A stretch of DNA of 14,163 nucleotides. Source: an uncultured Collinsella sp. (GTDB lineage: Bacteria; Actinomycetota; Coriobacteriia; Coriobacteriales; Coriobacteriaceae). Positions 5,514 to 12,919 of this stretch are shown here, one piece after another. Under the pieces are notes generated by a model. That model saw only the letters and a list, made by a program, of their open reading frames with translations. It was not told the origin of the DNA and did no database searches. The stretch is taken from positions 1-14,163 of the forward strand of contig CAJJTG010000045.1 in NCBI GenBank assembly GCA_905194675.1, in the 5' to 3' direction. The translations under genes were made by a program, and so were the position numbers. The first letter of the stretch is position 1; the number at the start of each line of letters is the position of its first letter.

Positions 5514-7967
5514 TTACGAGCGGACTTCGCCGTTTACGCCCTTGCACACCTTGGTGACAATCTTCTGGTGCGCTTTCTCGACCTCTTCGCTGGTAAGCGT
5601 GTGGTCGTCGGAGCGATACGTAAGCGCAAAGGCCATGGACTTTTTGCCCGCTCCGATGCGGATGGGATCGCGGTAGACGTCGAACAGGCGCACGCCCTCG
5701 AGCAACCTACCGCCGGCGCTCGTAATGCGGCGCTCAAGATCCTCACAAGTCACGGCGTTGTCGACCACAATGGCAAGGTCGTGCTCAACAGCCGGGTACT
5801 GCGAGAACTCGCGATAGTTCTCCTGGTTGCGGGCGCCCTTGATCAGCTTGTCCAGATCGAGCTCAAAGGCAACGACGACCTCATCGATGCCCATCGCCTC
5901 GCGCGCCTCGGGGTGAATCTCGCCGACCCAGCCCAGCACGGTACCGCCGGACAGAACCTCGGCGGCACGACCCGGCTGCAAGAAAGCGTAGCCCTCGCCC
6001 TCGACGGGACGGAAGCGAACCTTCTCGATGCGCAGTTGGGCGAGCAGCTCCTCGACAATGCCCTTGCCAAAGAAAAAGCGCAGCTTGCGGTACTTCATGT
6101 TCCAAGACTGCTCGCTCCACTGGCCCGAAAGCACGCCCGCGACGGACTTGGTCTCCTTGGGCAGGCTGGCGTTTTCGCGGCCATGGAACAGGCTGCCGAC
6201 CTCGTACAGGTGCACGTTGGGCGTACCGTGCGCCTCGTTGTAGGCCACGGATTGCAGCAGGCCCGGCAGCAGCGAGCGGCGCATCTCGGTCTGCTCGGCC
6301 ACCAGCGGGTTCATGAGCACCACGGGGCAGCCGCGACCCTCGGCGGGCATGCCGATCTTCTCCAGGTCGCCCGGGGCGGCAAAGCCAAAGGTCGTGGTCT
6401 CGTTGAGGCCGCAGGCGCGCAGGATCTCGCCGACCTTGCGGGTAAGCTTCTGCTCGCGCGTCAGGCCGCCGATGTGGTTCTTGGCAGCCGGAATGGTCGC
6501 CGTGACGCGACCCATGCCCCACAGGCGCAGGACCTCCTCGATCAGGTCGATCTCACGCGGCAGGTCGGGACGGAAGCTCGGCGGCGTGACCATAAAGTCC
6601 TCGCCGTCGCGCTCGACGGTGCAGCCCAGGCGGGTGAGCGAGCGCTCGATAAAGTCGGGCTCGATGTCGGCACCGCAGATGGCGTGCACACGGGCCAGGC
6701 GCAGCTTAATGCTGTCGATGGTCTTGGGCGCGGGGAAAACGTCGACATAGCCGGGAGCAACCTCGCCGCCGGCGATCTCTTCGATGAGCGCGCAGGTAAC
6801 GTTGGCGACATCCACGCAGCCGGTCTCGTCAACCTGGCGCTCAAAGCGAATGGAGGCGTCGGAGATCAGCGACAGGTCACGGCTGGTGTGCGAGGTGCGG
6901 CCGGCGTTGAAGCAGGCGCTCTCGACCATCACGTCGACGGTATCGTCCTCAATCTCGGAATCCATGCCACCCATAACGCCGGCCAGCGCCACGGGACGCT
7001 CGCCGTCGGTGATAAGGCCCATGCCGGCGTCGAGCACGCGCTCCTCGCCATCGAGGGTCGTGAACTTCTCGTCCTGCTGGGCGGCACGAACCACCACGCG
7101 ACGGTGGCCATCGCGCTCGGCAAAGGTAGACAGGTCAAAGGCGTGCAGCGGCTGACCGGTGAGCATCATCACATAGTTGGTGATGTCGACGATATTGTTG
7201 TGCGGGCGCACGCCCAGGGCGTTAAGGCGCTTGACCATCCAGTCGGGCGAGGGGCCGACCTTCACGTTACGTACGATGCGGGCGACGTAGCGGTCGCACA
7301 GGCCCTCGTCGGCAATCTCGACGGAAAGCTCGTCGTCGGTCGCGCGGCCGGTCTCGGCCTTGATGGCGGGCAGCTCAACGTGGAAATCGCGGTCGAAGAT
7401 GGCGCCGGTCTCGCGGGCCATGCCGATCATGGACAGGCAGTCGGGGCGGTTGGGCGTGATCTCGCAGTCGAGCACAGTGTCGCTCGAACCCACGTACTCG
7501 GCAAACGGCATGCCGCAGGGCGTATCCTCGGGCAGGATCATAATGCCGGAGTGGTCACCGCCCAGGCCGAGCTCGCGTGCGGAGCAGTTCATGCCCATGG
7601 ACACGACGCCGCGGAGCTTGCTCTTCTTGATTTTGACGTCGCCGGGAAGCACGGCGCCGATCATGGCCGTGACGATGTGGTCGCCGGCCTCGAAGTTCTG
7701 CGCGCCGCAGACGATCTGCAGCGGAGCGGGGTTGCCGTCGGCGTCGAGATTCTTGTCACCCACGTCGACCGAGCACACATACATATGGTCGCTATCGGGG
7801 TGCGGGGTCTTGGTGAGCACCTTGGCAGTCACCACGTGGTCGAAGGACTCGCCCACGGTGTCGATCGCCTCGACCTCGGTGCCGGTACGGATATATTCGT
7901 CCGAAAGGGTCTTGGGATCCTCCGGAATATCGATCATGGTCTTGAGCCAGTCGTAAGAAACACGCAT
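5514..7967 (-). CDS. pheT: phenylalanyl-tRNA synthetase beta subunit
   Basis: The 817-residue protein is the large subunit of the alpha2-beta2 enzyme that charges tRNA-Phe in the cytoplasm. It contributes tRNA binding and editing. Residues 40-150 form the EMAP-like tRNA-binding domain, with IVCGAQN (85-91) and GMNCSARELGL (125-135). The following ITPNRPDCLS (170-179) leads into the B3/B4 editing region, then the B5 and catalytic-like domains. The last 95 residues (SQYPAVEHDLAIVV onward) are the FDX-ACB anticodon-binding domain. The length is normal for the family. The start MRVSYDWLK is typical, and AAGGAGAG lies at a good distance upstream. It follows pheS after an unusually long 184-bp gap containing a fold-back element, and is presumably controlled by the same T-box. 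Confidence 0.97.
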   Translation of the reverse strand: MRVSYDWLKTMIDIPEDPKTLSDEYIRTGTEVEAIDTVGESFDHVVTAKVLTKTPHPDSDHMYVCSVDVGDKNLDADGNPAPLQIVCGAQNFEAGDHIVTAMIGAVLPGDVKIKKSKLRGVVSMGMNCSARELGLGGDHSGIMILPEDTPCGMPFAEYVGSSDTVLDCEITPNRPDCLSMIGMARETGAIFDRDFHVELPAIKAETGRATDDELSVEIADEGLCDRYVARIVRNVKVGPSPDWMVKRLNALGVRPHNNIVDITNYVMMLTGQPLHAFDLSTFAERDGHRRVVVRAAQQDEKFTTLDGEERVLDAGMGLITDGERPVALAGVMGGMDSEIEDDTVDVMVESACFNAGRTSHTSRDLSLISDASIRFERQVDETGCVDVANVTCALIEEIAGGEVAPGYVDVFPAPKTIDSIKLRLARVHAICGADIEPDFIERSLTRLGCTVERDGEDFMVTPPSFRPDLPREIDLIEEVLRLWGMGRVTATIPAAKNHIGGLTREQKLTRKVGEILRACGLNETTTFGFAAPGDLEKIGMPAEGRGCPVVLMNPLVAEQTEMRRSLLPGLLQSVAYNEAHGTPNVHLYEVGSLFHGRENASLPKETKSVAGVLSGQWSEQSWNMKYRKLRFFFGKGIVEELLAQLRIEKVRFRPVEGEGYAFLQPGRAAEVLSGGTVLGWVGEIHPEAREAMGIDEVVVAFELDLDKLIKGARNQENYREFSQYPAVEHDLAIVVDNAVTCEDLERRITSAGGRLLEGVRLFDVYRDPIRIGAGKKSMAFALTYRSDDHTLTSEEVEKAHQKIVTKVCKGVNGEVRS

Positions 7968-8050
7968 CTAGCTCTCCTTTCATACTGAAAGCCTGCGAAG
8001 AGATGCAGGTGGAAACTTCAACTTTGTGAACATTCCTTACAAAGCGAGGG

Positions 8051-8143
8051 TTGTCCAAGTGCGGCAGATCGGCCCGAAAGAGGAGTGCCGCGTACTTTGG
8101 TACGCAAGCGACGAATGAGCGCCGAGGTGCCGTGCTTGGGCAA
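8051..8143 (+). repeat. 93-bp fold-back element between pheS and pheT
   Basis: Bases 8051-8066 pair with 8128-8143 over 16 positions, three of them G-T. Further in, tcggc (8069-8073) pairs with gccga (8121-8125), and gcgtac pairs with gtacgc around a four-base tip (8090-8105). The three G-T pairs would be allowed G-U pairs in a plus-strand RNA but A-C mismatches in the pheST (minus-strand) RNA, so the fold is better on the plus strand. It has no T-tract. I cannot name a family. It may be a dispersed intergenic repeat. Confidence 0.65.
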
Positions 8144-8151
8144 GCCGCAGC

Positions 8152-9228
8152 CTAGAACTGATTCAAGAAACGCATATCGCCTGTCATGAGCGTTCTGAGG
8201 TCCGGCAGGTCGTAGCGCAGGGCCGCGACGCGCTCGGCGCCAATGCCAAAGGCGAAGCCGGTGTACTTCTCGGGATCGATGCCGCAGTTGATCAGGACGT
8301 TGGGGTCGACCATGCCGCAGCCCAAGATCTCGATCCAGCCGCTGTGCTTGCAGAAGTTGCAGCCCTTGCCGCCGCACACGTGGCAGCTCACGTCCACCTC
8401 GCAGCTGGGCTCGGTGAAGGGGAAGAAGTGCGGGCGGTAACGCGTCTTGCGATCCTCGCCAAACATGCACTTAACAAAGTAGTCGAGCGTGCCCTTCAGG
8501 TCGCCAAAGGTGATGCCCTCGTCGACGACCAGGCCCTCGATCTGGTTGAACTGCGGCAGGTGGCAGGCATCGGCCGTGTCGGGACGGTAGACGGTGCCCG
8601 GGCAGATCATGTAGATGGGCGGCTTCTGCGACTCCATAGTGTGGATCTGCACGCCCGAAGTCTGGGTGCGCAGCAGCACGTCGGACTCGCCGTGGGCGTG
8701 AGCCTCGGGGTGCGCGACGCTGCCGGGGTTGTTGTCGACCACGTAGAAGGTATCGCGGGCCGAGCGGCTCGGGTGATCCATGGGAGCGTTGAGCGCGGTG
8801 AAGTTGTAGTAAGAGGTGTCGACCATGGGGCCGGACTCGACGGTGTAGCCGATGCCGCAGAAGATGTCCTCGGCCTCCTCGATAATCTGCTTGATCAGAT
8901 GCTGGTGACCGATCTGCGGACGGATGCCCGGCAGCGTGATGTCGACGGCATCATGCTCGAGCGCGTGTTTGAGAGCGGCGGCCTTCATCTCGGTGGTGCG
9001 CTCGTCGAGCATGCCCTCGATCAGCTGGCGCATCTCGTTGGCGCGCTTGCCCATGACGGGGCGATCCTCGGGGGCGAGCTTGCCCATCATGCGCATCAGG
9101 CCGGTGATGCGGCCCTTGCGGCCGAGCAGCGCAACGCGCGCAGCCTCGAGCTTCTCGGCGTCGTCGGCGCCTGCGACGAGCTCCTTGGCCTCTTCCTCGA
9201 GTTTGACCAGATCATCAATCAGACTCAT
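8152..9228 (-). CDS. pheS: phenylalanyl-tRNA synthetase alpha subunit
   Basis: The 358-residue class II catalytic subunit attaches phenylalanine to tRNA-Phe together with PheT. The N-terminal coiled coil (1-95) ends its first half with the typical RKGRITGLMRMMGKL (37-51). Catalytic motifs include DHPSRSARDTFYV (151-163), LLRTQTSGVQIHTM (185-198), PHFFPFTEPSCEVDV (266-280) and GFAFGIGAERVAALRY (324-339). A CxxC-x4-CxxC cluster (C282, C285, C290, C293) precedes GWIEILG, as in many bacterial PheS. A His-rich insert (VAHPEAHAHGESD, 171-183) lengthens the loop after motif 2. The ATG at 9228 is chosen because the protein aligns from there, GGGAAG lies upstream, and the in-frame extension to 9411 would translate the T-box leader. 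Confidence 0.97.
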   Translation of the reverse strand: MSLIDDLVKLEEEAKELVAGADDAEKLEAARVALLGRKGRITGLMRMMGKLAPEDRPVMGKRANEMRQLIEGMLDERTTEMKAAALKHALEHDAVDITLPGIRPQIGHQHLIKQIIEEAEDIFCGIGYTVESGPMVDTSYYNFTALNAPMDHPSRSARDTFYVVDNNPGSVAHPEAHAHGESDVLLRTQTSGVQIHTMESQKPPIYMICPGTVYRPDTADACHLPQFNQIEGLVVDEGITFGDLKGTLDYFVKCMFGEDRKTRYRPHFFPFTEPSCEVDVSCHVCGGKGCNFCKHSGWIEILGCGMVDPNVLINCGIDPEKYTGFAFGIGAERVAALRYDLPDLRTLMTGDMRFLNQF

Positions 9229-9314
9229 GTCTTCCCTTTCGTCTCTCGCGTATCCGCTTGCCGGGACGGCTGGCACCGCCCGACGCTTACGGATGTGCGG
9301 CCCGGTTCGGTAAC

Positions 9315-9353
9315 AAAAAACCGTCCTCGGGCATGTGCATTGCCCAAGGACGG
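9315..9353 (-). terminator. T-box conditional terminator
   Basis: On the minus strand ccgtccttgggca (9353-9341) pairs with tgcccgaggacgg (9333-9321), with one G-U pair, around a seven-base loop. Six T residues follow (9320-9315). It lies just after the T-box sequence and 86 bases before the pheS start codon, the standard place for premature termination. Confidence 0.92.
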
Positions 9354-9596
9354 TTGAATTCCGCGGTACCACCTTGTTTGACCCGGCGGATGTCTGGCCC
9401 GCCGCGCCCACTCTTTGCCCCTTTTCGCGAGGCTCACGGCTTCCCTACTGGAGACATCGCCGCCGCGTGGCCGCGCGCCCGTTGAGGTCGCTGCTCGGGA
9501 GTGAACGCTTGGCCCTTGCCACCGCAGGAAGGCTTGCAGCCCATGACCTTCCCTCTCTTGCCGGCGACGCGACGGGCAAAACCCTCTCCGTCAACG
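9315..9596 (-). promoter_or_regulatory. T-box leader of pheST with a UUC (Phe) specifier
   Basis: On the minus strand the leader contains the conserved T-box sequence AAGGUGGUACCGCGG (9375-9361), followed at once by a terminator. The base of Stem I is visible: 9591-9596 pairs with 9480-9485 (six bp). The specifier codon is read as UUC at 9505-9503, in the 3' side of Stem I within GCGUUCACUC, matching phenylalanine. In this class, uncharged tRNA-Phe pairs with the specifier and with the UGGU bulge and stabilises the antiterminator, so synthetase genes are read when charging is low. The terminator-side strand 9341-9353 can also pair in the antiterminator region. The identification is firm; the exact specifier register is inferred. 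Confidence 0.92.
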
Positions 9597-9602
9597 CATT
9601 GG

Positions 9603-9631
9603 GCTATAGGATAGCACATCCTGCGTGTGCA
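9603..9631 (-). promoter_or_regulatory. possible promoter of the T-box-pheST transcript
   Basis: On the minus strand TGCACA (9631-9626) and TATAGC (9608-9603) are 17 bases apart, each matching four of six consensus bases. The predicted start near 9596 coincides with the 5' side of T-box Stem I, which supports it. An overlapping TATCCT (9613-9608) is an alternative -10 box. Confidence 0.4.
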
Positions 9632-9646
9632 TCGCCGCGTTCCGTT

Positions 9647-9675
9647 TTGTTCGCGCTGGGTACAAGGCAGATAAC
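9647..9675 (+). promoter_or_regulatory. possible promoter of the M32 carboxypeptidase gene
   Basis: TTGTTC (9647-9652) and GATAAC (9670-9675) are separated by 17 bases, a modest match to the housekeeping consensus. It would give a leader of about 50 bases and sits back to back with the pheST promoter candidate, so the two may share this short divergent region. Confidence 0.33.
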
Positions 9676-9734
9676 TGTGCAAACTGGCCGCGCACCCGCC
9701 TGCGGCGCTCGGCCTGCGAGATTAAGGATACGGT

Positions 9735-11318
9735 ATGGGAAAGAAACTCGATAAGAAGGCCAAGGCCGCCGTGGCAAAGGCTGCCAAGGGCGTCAAGGCT
9801 GCTAAAGTCGACAAGGCCGTCAAAAAGTTCCGCAAACTCGAGGGCAAGCTGTGGACTCGCGAGTACCTGCTCAAGATTGCCGAGTTCGATGGAGCGACGA
9901 TTGCTCCTGCCAACGGCGCTGCCGCCCGTGTCGACGCCATGGGCACGCTTGCCGGCGAGCATCACAAGCTGCTGACCAGCGAGAAGTCCGTTGAGCTCGT
10001 ACGCTCGTTAGCGCGCGAGACGGTCGCAGGCGGACATGTAGACGACCCGCAGTTGCTCGACGAGATCCGCGTGCTCAGCCGCGACCAGTGCGAGGCCAGC
10101 GCCATCCCCACCGAGGAGGCCGAGGCCTGGACCAGGCTCACCTGCGAGGCAGACGCCGTGTGGCACAAGGCCAAGACGGCCAATGACTGGGCGAGCTTTG
10201 AGCCCTATGTGGATAGAATCGTCGCCCAACTTAAGCATCAGGCCGAGCTCATGGACCCCACGCGCGACCCATACGACGTTTGGCTCGACCAGTACGAGCG
10301 CGGCCTTTCCGCCAAGAGCTTCGATGCGTTTTGCGATGAGGTCAAGGCGACGGTCGTGCCGCTCGTGCACGCCATCGGCGAGCGCGGTCAGCAGCCCGAT
10401 GCCGACTTTTTGCACGCCCGCGTACCCGAGGCCGCCCAGCGCGCCATGAGCTTCGACCTCATGAAGCTCGTCGGCCTGAACCTGGACGACACCACACTTG
10501 CCTTTACCGAGCACCCGTTTAGCGAGGGCTTTGCCGTGGGCGACGCGCGCATCGCGACGCACATCTACGAGGACGACTGTATCTCCAACGTCTACAGCAT
10601 CATCCACGAGGCGGGACACGCCATGTACGAGCTGGGCGTCAATCCTGCCTATGCGCGCACCTGCCTGGAGGGCGGCACTTCCATGGGCATCCACGAGAGC
10701 CAGAGCCGCTTCGTTGAGAACACCGTGGGCCGCAGCCGTGCCTTTATGGGACCGCTGCTTGAGGTGCTGCGCCGTCACGCGCCCGAGGTCTACGGCGACG
10801 TCGACGAGGACACGCTCTACCACGCCGTGAACATCGCGCAGCCTTCGCTGATCCGCACCGAGGCCGACGAGCTCACCTATCCGCTGCACGTTATGGTGCG
10901 CTACGAGATCGAGCGCATGCTGTTTGCCGGCGAGGCCACAGCCAAGGATATCCCCGCGCTTTGGAATCGCTTCATGGATGAGTACCTGGGCATTCCCGTT
11001 CCCGACGACACGCGCGGCTGCCTGCAGGATACGCACTGGAGCGGCGGTTCGTTTGGATACTTCCCCACCTATGCGCTGGGCAGCGCCTACGACGCCATGT
11101 TTGTGCCGGCCATGTGCCGCGACGGTGTCGACCTCAACGGCGCCTGCGCGAGCGGCGACCTGACACCTGTCCGCGCCTGGCTGGGCGAGCACATTTGGCA
11201 GTGGGGCCGCGCCAAGGACGCGCCGGAGCTCATCAAGGGCGCCTGCGGCATGGCGTTCGATGCCCGCTACTACTGCAGCTACCTGCAGGACAAGTTCACC
11301 ACGCTGTACGAGCTGTAA
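9735..11318 (+). CDS. M32 family metallocarboxypeptidase (Taq carboxypeptidase type)
   Basis: The 527-residue zinc enzyme removes C-terminal residues from peptides and probably acts in the cytoplasm, since no signal peptide is seen. The family signatures occur in order: HPF (260-262), GDARIAT (269-275), the metal motif HEAGH (291-295), HESQS (320-324), IRTEADELTYPLH (373-385) and GYFPTYALG (441-449). His291 to Glu321 is 30 residues, the spacing of the third zinc ligand in known members. The first 34 residues are a Lys/Ala-rich tail (KAAKGVKAAKVDKAVKK), additional to the usual roughly 500-residue enzyme. The usual WDxxTxMP near the N-terminus is here FDGATIAP (51-58). AAGGA lies at good spacing before the ATG. 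The gene stands alone, divergent from pheST, and ends in a strong terminator. Confidence 0.95.
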   Translation: MGKKLDKKAKAAVAKAAKGVKAAKVDKAVKKFRKLEGKLWTREYLLKIAEFDGATIAPANGAAARVDAMGTLAGEHHKLLTSEKSVELVRSLARETVAGGHVDDPQLLDEIRVLSRDQCEASAIPTEEAEAWTRLTCEADAVWHKAKTANDWASFEPYVDRIVAQLKHQAELMDPTRDPYDVWLDQYERGLSAKSFDAFCDEVKATVVPLVHAIGERGQQPDADFLHARVPEAAQRAMSFDLMKLVGLNLDDTTLAFTEHPFSEGFAVGDARIATHIYEDDCISNVYSIIHEAGHAMYELGVNPAYARTCLEGGTSMGIHESQSRFVENTVGRSRAFMGPLLEVLRRHAPEVYGDVDEDTLYHAVNIAQPSLIRTEADELTYPLHVMVRYEIERMLFAGEATAKDIPALWNRFMDEYLGIPVPDDTRGCLQDTHWSGGSFGYFPTYALGSAYDAMFVPAMCRDGVDLNGACASGDLTPVRAWLGEHIWQWGRAKDAPELIKGACGMAFDARYYCSYLQDKFTTLYEL

Positions 11319-11340
11319 GGCATAACCGACGCGCCAACGC

Positions 11341-11382
11341 AAAGGGGACGCCGCAGAACCAATCCGCAGCGTCCCCTTTTTT
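11341..11382 (+). terminator. intrinsic terminator of the M32 carboxypeptidase gene
   Basis: The stem aaaggggacgc (11341-11351) pairs with 11369-11379 over 11 bp around a 17-base loop. It continues into a T-tract ending at 11382. It begins 22 bases after the stop codon. Confidence 0.9.
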
Positions 11383-11445
11383 CACCCAATAACTAGGTAC
11401 CCAATGACTAGTTCGTTGACGCTAATGTCTTGGCAACGTCAGCGA

Positions 11446-11544
11446 AAACGACCCTAAGCGAGCAAGGTGACGTGAAATGAAAGGGCCCTGACCTTCTGGT
11501 CGCGCCCTTGAAATTGAACGTCAGATTGCCGCTTGGGGTCGTTT
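11446..11544 (+). repeat. 99-bp fold-back element between the M32 gene and glmM
   Basis: The outer stem is aaacgaccctaagcg (11446-11460) with cgcttggggtcgttt (11530-11544), 15 pairs including one G-T. Inside lie gcaa/ttgc (11462-11465 with 11526-11529), tgacgt/acgtca (11468-11473 with 11518-11523), aagggc/gccctt (11481-11486 with 11504-11509) and a gacc-ttct-ggtc tip (11490-11501). The single G-T pair is tolerated only in a plus-strand RNA. There is no T-tract. It is similar in size and rod shape to the elements at 5407 and 8051, but the sequence is different. Confidence 0.65.
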
Positions 11545-11556
11545 GCAGCGTCGAGC

Positions 11557-11586
11557 AGTTACGCGGTTTGGTAAAACCGCGTAACT
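11557..11586 (-). repeat. 13-bp hairpin overlapping the glmM stop codon
   Basis: Bases 11557-11569 (agttacgcggttt) pair perfectly with 11574-11586 around a four-base loop. The glmM stop codon (11587-11585) is partly inside the stem. On the minus strand no T-tract follows, so it is not a standard terminator. It could still end or protect the glmM transcript. Confidence 0.75.
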
Positions 11587-12916
11587 ACAGAGCCTCGAGC
11601 GCGTTGGCGATGCGCTTCATGGCGGCGTCGGCGGCGGCTTGGTCGGGGGCTTCGGCCAAAACGCGGATCACCGACTCGGTTCCGCTCTTGCGCACGAGCA
11701 CGCGGCCCTCGCCTGCCAGCGCAGTCTCGGCCTCGGCGATGGCGTTCTGCACGCCCATGTTCTCGAGCGCGGCGTCCTTATCCGCTACGCGCACGGCAAC
11801 CTGCGCCTGCGGCAGCAGCTTGCACGGAGCCGTGAGCTGCGAGAGCGTCTCGCGCTCGGCACGAATCACTTCCATCACGCGCAGCGAGGTCATAATGCCG
11901 TCGCCCGTGCGCTCGATATCGCCAAAGATCGTATGGCCCGTCTGCTCGCCGCCCAGGCTGTAGCCGCCCTCGCGCATCTTGGCATACACGTGACGGTCGC
12001 CCACGCCGCTGGTCACGGCGCTCAGTCCGGCAAGCTCCAGCGACTTGACCAGACCAAAGTTGCTGGCGATCGTCGGCACCACGGTACCGCCCGAAAGGCG
12101 ACCGTGCTTGTTCAGATACACGCCACACACGTACAGGATCTGGTCGCCGTCTACCACGCGACCGCGCTCGTCAACGGCCAAGCAGCGATCGGCATCGCCG
12201 TCATAGGCAAAGCCCACGTCCAGGCCCTGCTCCACCACGTGGCGCTGCAGGCGCTCCATATGCGTGGAGCCGCAGTCGACGTTGATGTTAAAGCCATCGG
12301 GCGCGGCGTTGATCACGCGCACGTCGGCACCGAGCGCGTCAAACACCGGCTTGGCCACCGAGGAAGCCGAGCCGTTGGCGCAGTCGATACCGATCTTGAC
12401 GCCCTGCAACGAAAAGTTCGCGCTGGCGATGAGCGAAGCGATGTAGCGGTTGCGGCCCTGCATATAGTCCACCGTGGCGCCGATGTGGTTGCCCGTGGCC
12501 AGCGGTACCTCGCTCTTGCCATCGATGTAGTCTTCGATGAGCTCCAGTACGTCCTCGTCCATCTTAAAACCGTCGCTATTGACGAGCTTAATGCCGTTAT
12601 CGCAAAACGGGTTGTGGCTCGCGCTGATCATGATGCCGCAATCGAAGCAGCCCTCCACGGTCTGATGCGCCACGCCCGGCGTGGGGATCACGTGCAGCAT
12701 ATAGGCGTCCGCACCGCTCGCGACCAGGCCGCTCACCAGCGCCGCCTCGAACATATAGCTCGAGCGACGGGTGTCCTTGCCCACGATGACGCGCGCCTTG
12801 CGCTCGCGGTTGGCGCCGTAATACCAGCCCACAAAACGGCCAATCTTATAAGCGTGCTCTACCGTCAGCCCAACGTTGGCCTCACCGCGAAAGCCGTCGG
12901 TGCCAAAGTACTTCAT
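11585..12916 (-). CDS. glmM: phosphoglucosamine mutase
   Basis: The 443-residue enzyme converts glucosamine-6-phosphate to glucosamine-1-phosphate, feeding UDP-GlcNAc and hence peptidoglycan synthesis in the cytoplasm. It has all four signature regions of the alpha-D-phosphohexomutase family: the N-terminus FGTDGFRG (4-11), the phosphoserine loop ISASHNPFCDNGIK (97-110, Ser100 the phosphorylated residue), the magnesium loop DGDADR (239-244), the sugar loop GGEQTGH (322-328) and the phosphate loop RKSGTES (409-415). The length is normal. No clear ribosome binding site precedes the ATG. The stop of the upstream DUF4012 gene is only three bases away, so translation is probably coupled. In many bacteria glmM follows cdaA and ybbR; here the immediate upstream gene is different. 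Confidence 0.97.
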   Translation of the reverse strand: MKYFGTDGFRGEANVGLTVEHAYKIGRFVGWYYGANRERKARVIVGKDTRRSSYMFEAALVSGLVASGADAYMLHVIPTPGVAHQTVEGCFDCGIMISASHNPFCDNGIKLVNSDGFKMDEDVLELIEDYIDGKSEVPLATGNHIGATVDYMQGRNRYIASLIASANFSLQGVKIGIDCANGSASSVAKPVFDALGADVRVINAAPDGFNINVDCGSTHMERLQRHVVEQGLDVGFAYDGDADRCLAVDERGRVVDGDQILYVCGVYLNKHGRLSGGTVVPTIASNFGLVKSLELAGLSAVTSGVGDRHVYAKMREGGYSLGGEQTGHTIFGDIERTGDGIMTSLRVMEVIRAERETLSQLTAPCKLLPQAQVAVRVADKDAALENMGVQNAIAEAETALAGEGRVLVRKSGTESVIRVLAEAPDQAAADAAMKRIANALEAL

Positions 12917-12919
12917 ATC

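Noticed and set aside
5215..5547. Minus-strand open frame of 110 codons between pheT and cbiM
   Set aside because: It covers the fold-back element, the promoter and the operator dyad, and has no recognisable domain or ribosome binding site.
5475..7988. Very long open frame (837 codons) on the plus strand
   Set aside because: It lies fully antisense to pheT, whose domains and motifs are unmistakable. The translation is repetitive and rich in Ala, Gly, His and Val, as expected of a shadow frame in high-GC DNA.
8018..8470. Minus-strand open frame of 150 codons overlapping the end of pheS
   Set aside because: Most of it is the pheS sequence read in another frame, and the rest translates the intergenic fold-back element.
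8344..9357. Long plus-strand open frame opposite pheS
   Set aside because: It is antisense to pheS and its T-box, and its composition is that of a shadow frame with no recognisable domain.
9229..9411. Upstream in-frame extension of PheS by 61 residues
   Set aside because: It would translate the T-box sequence and its terminator. PheS aligns from the ATG at 9228, which has a ribosome binding site.
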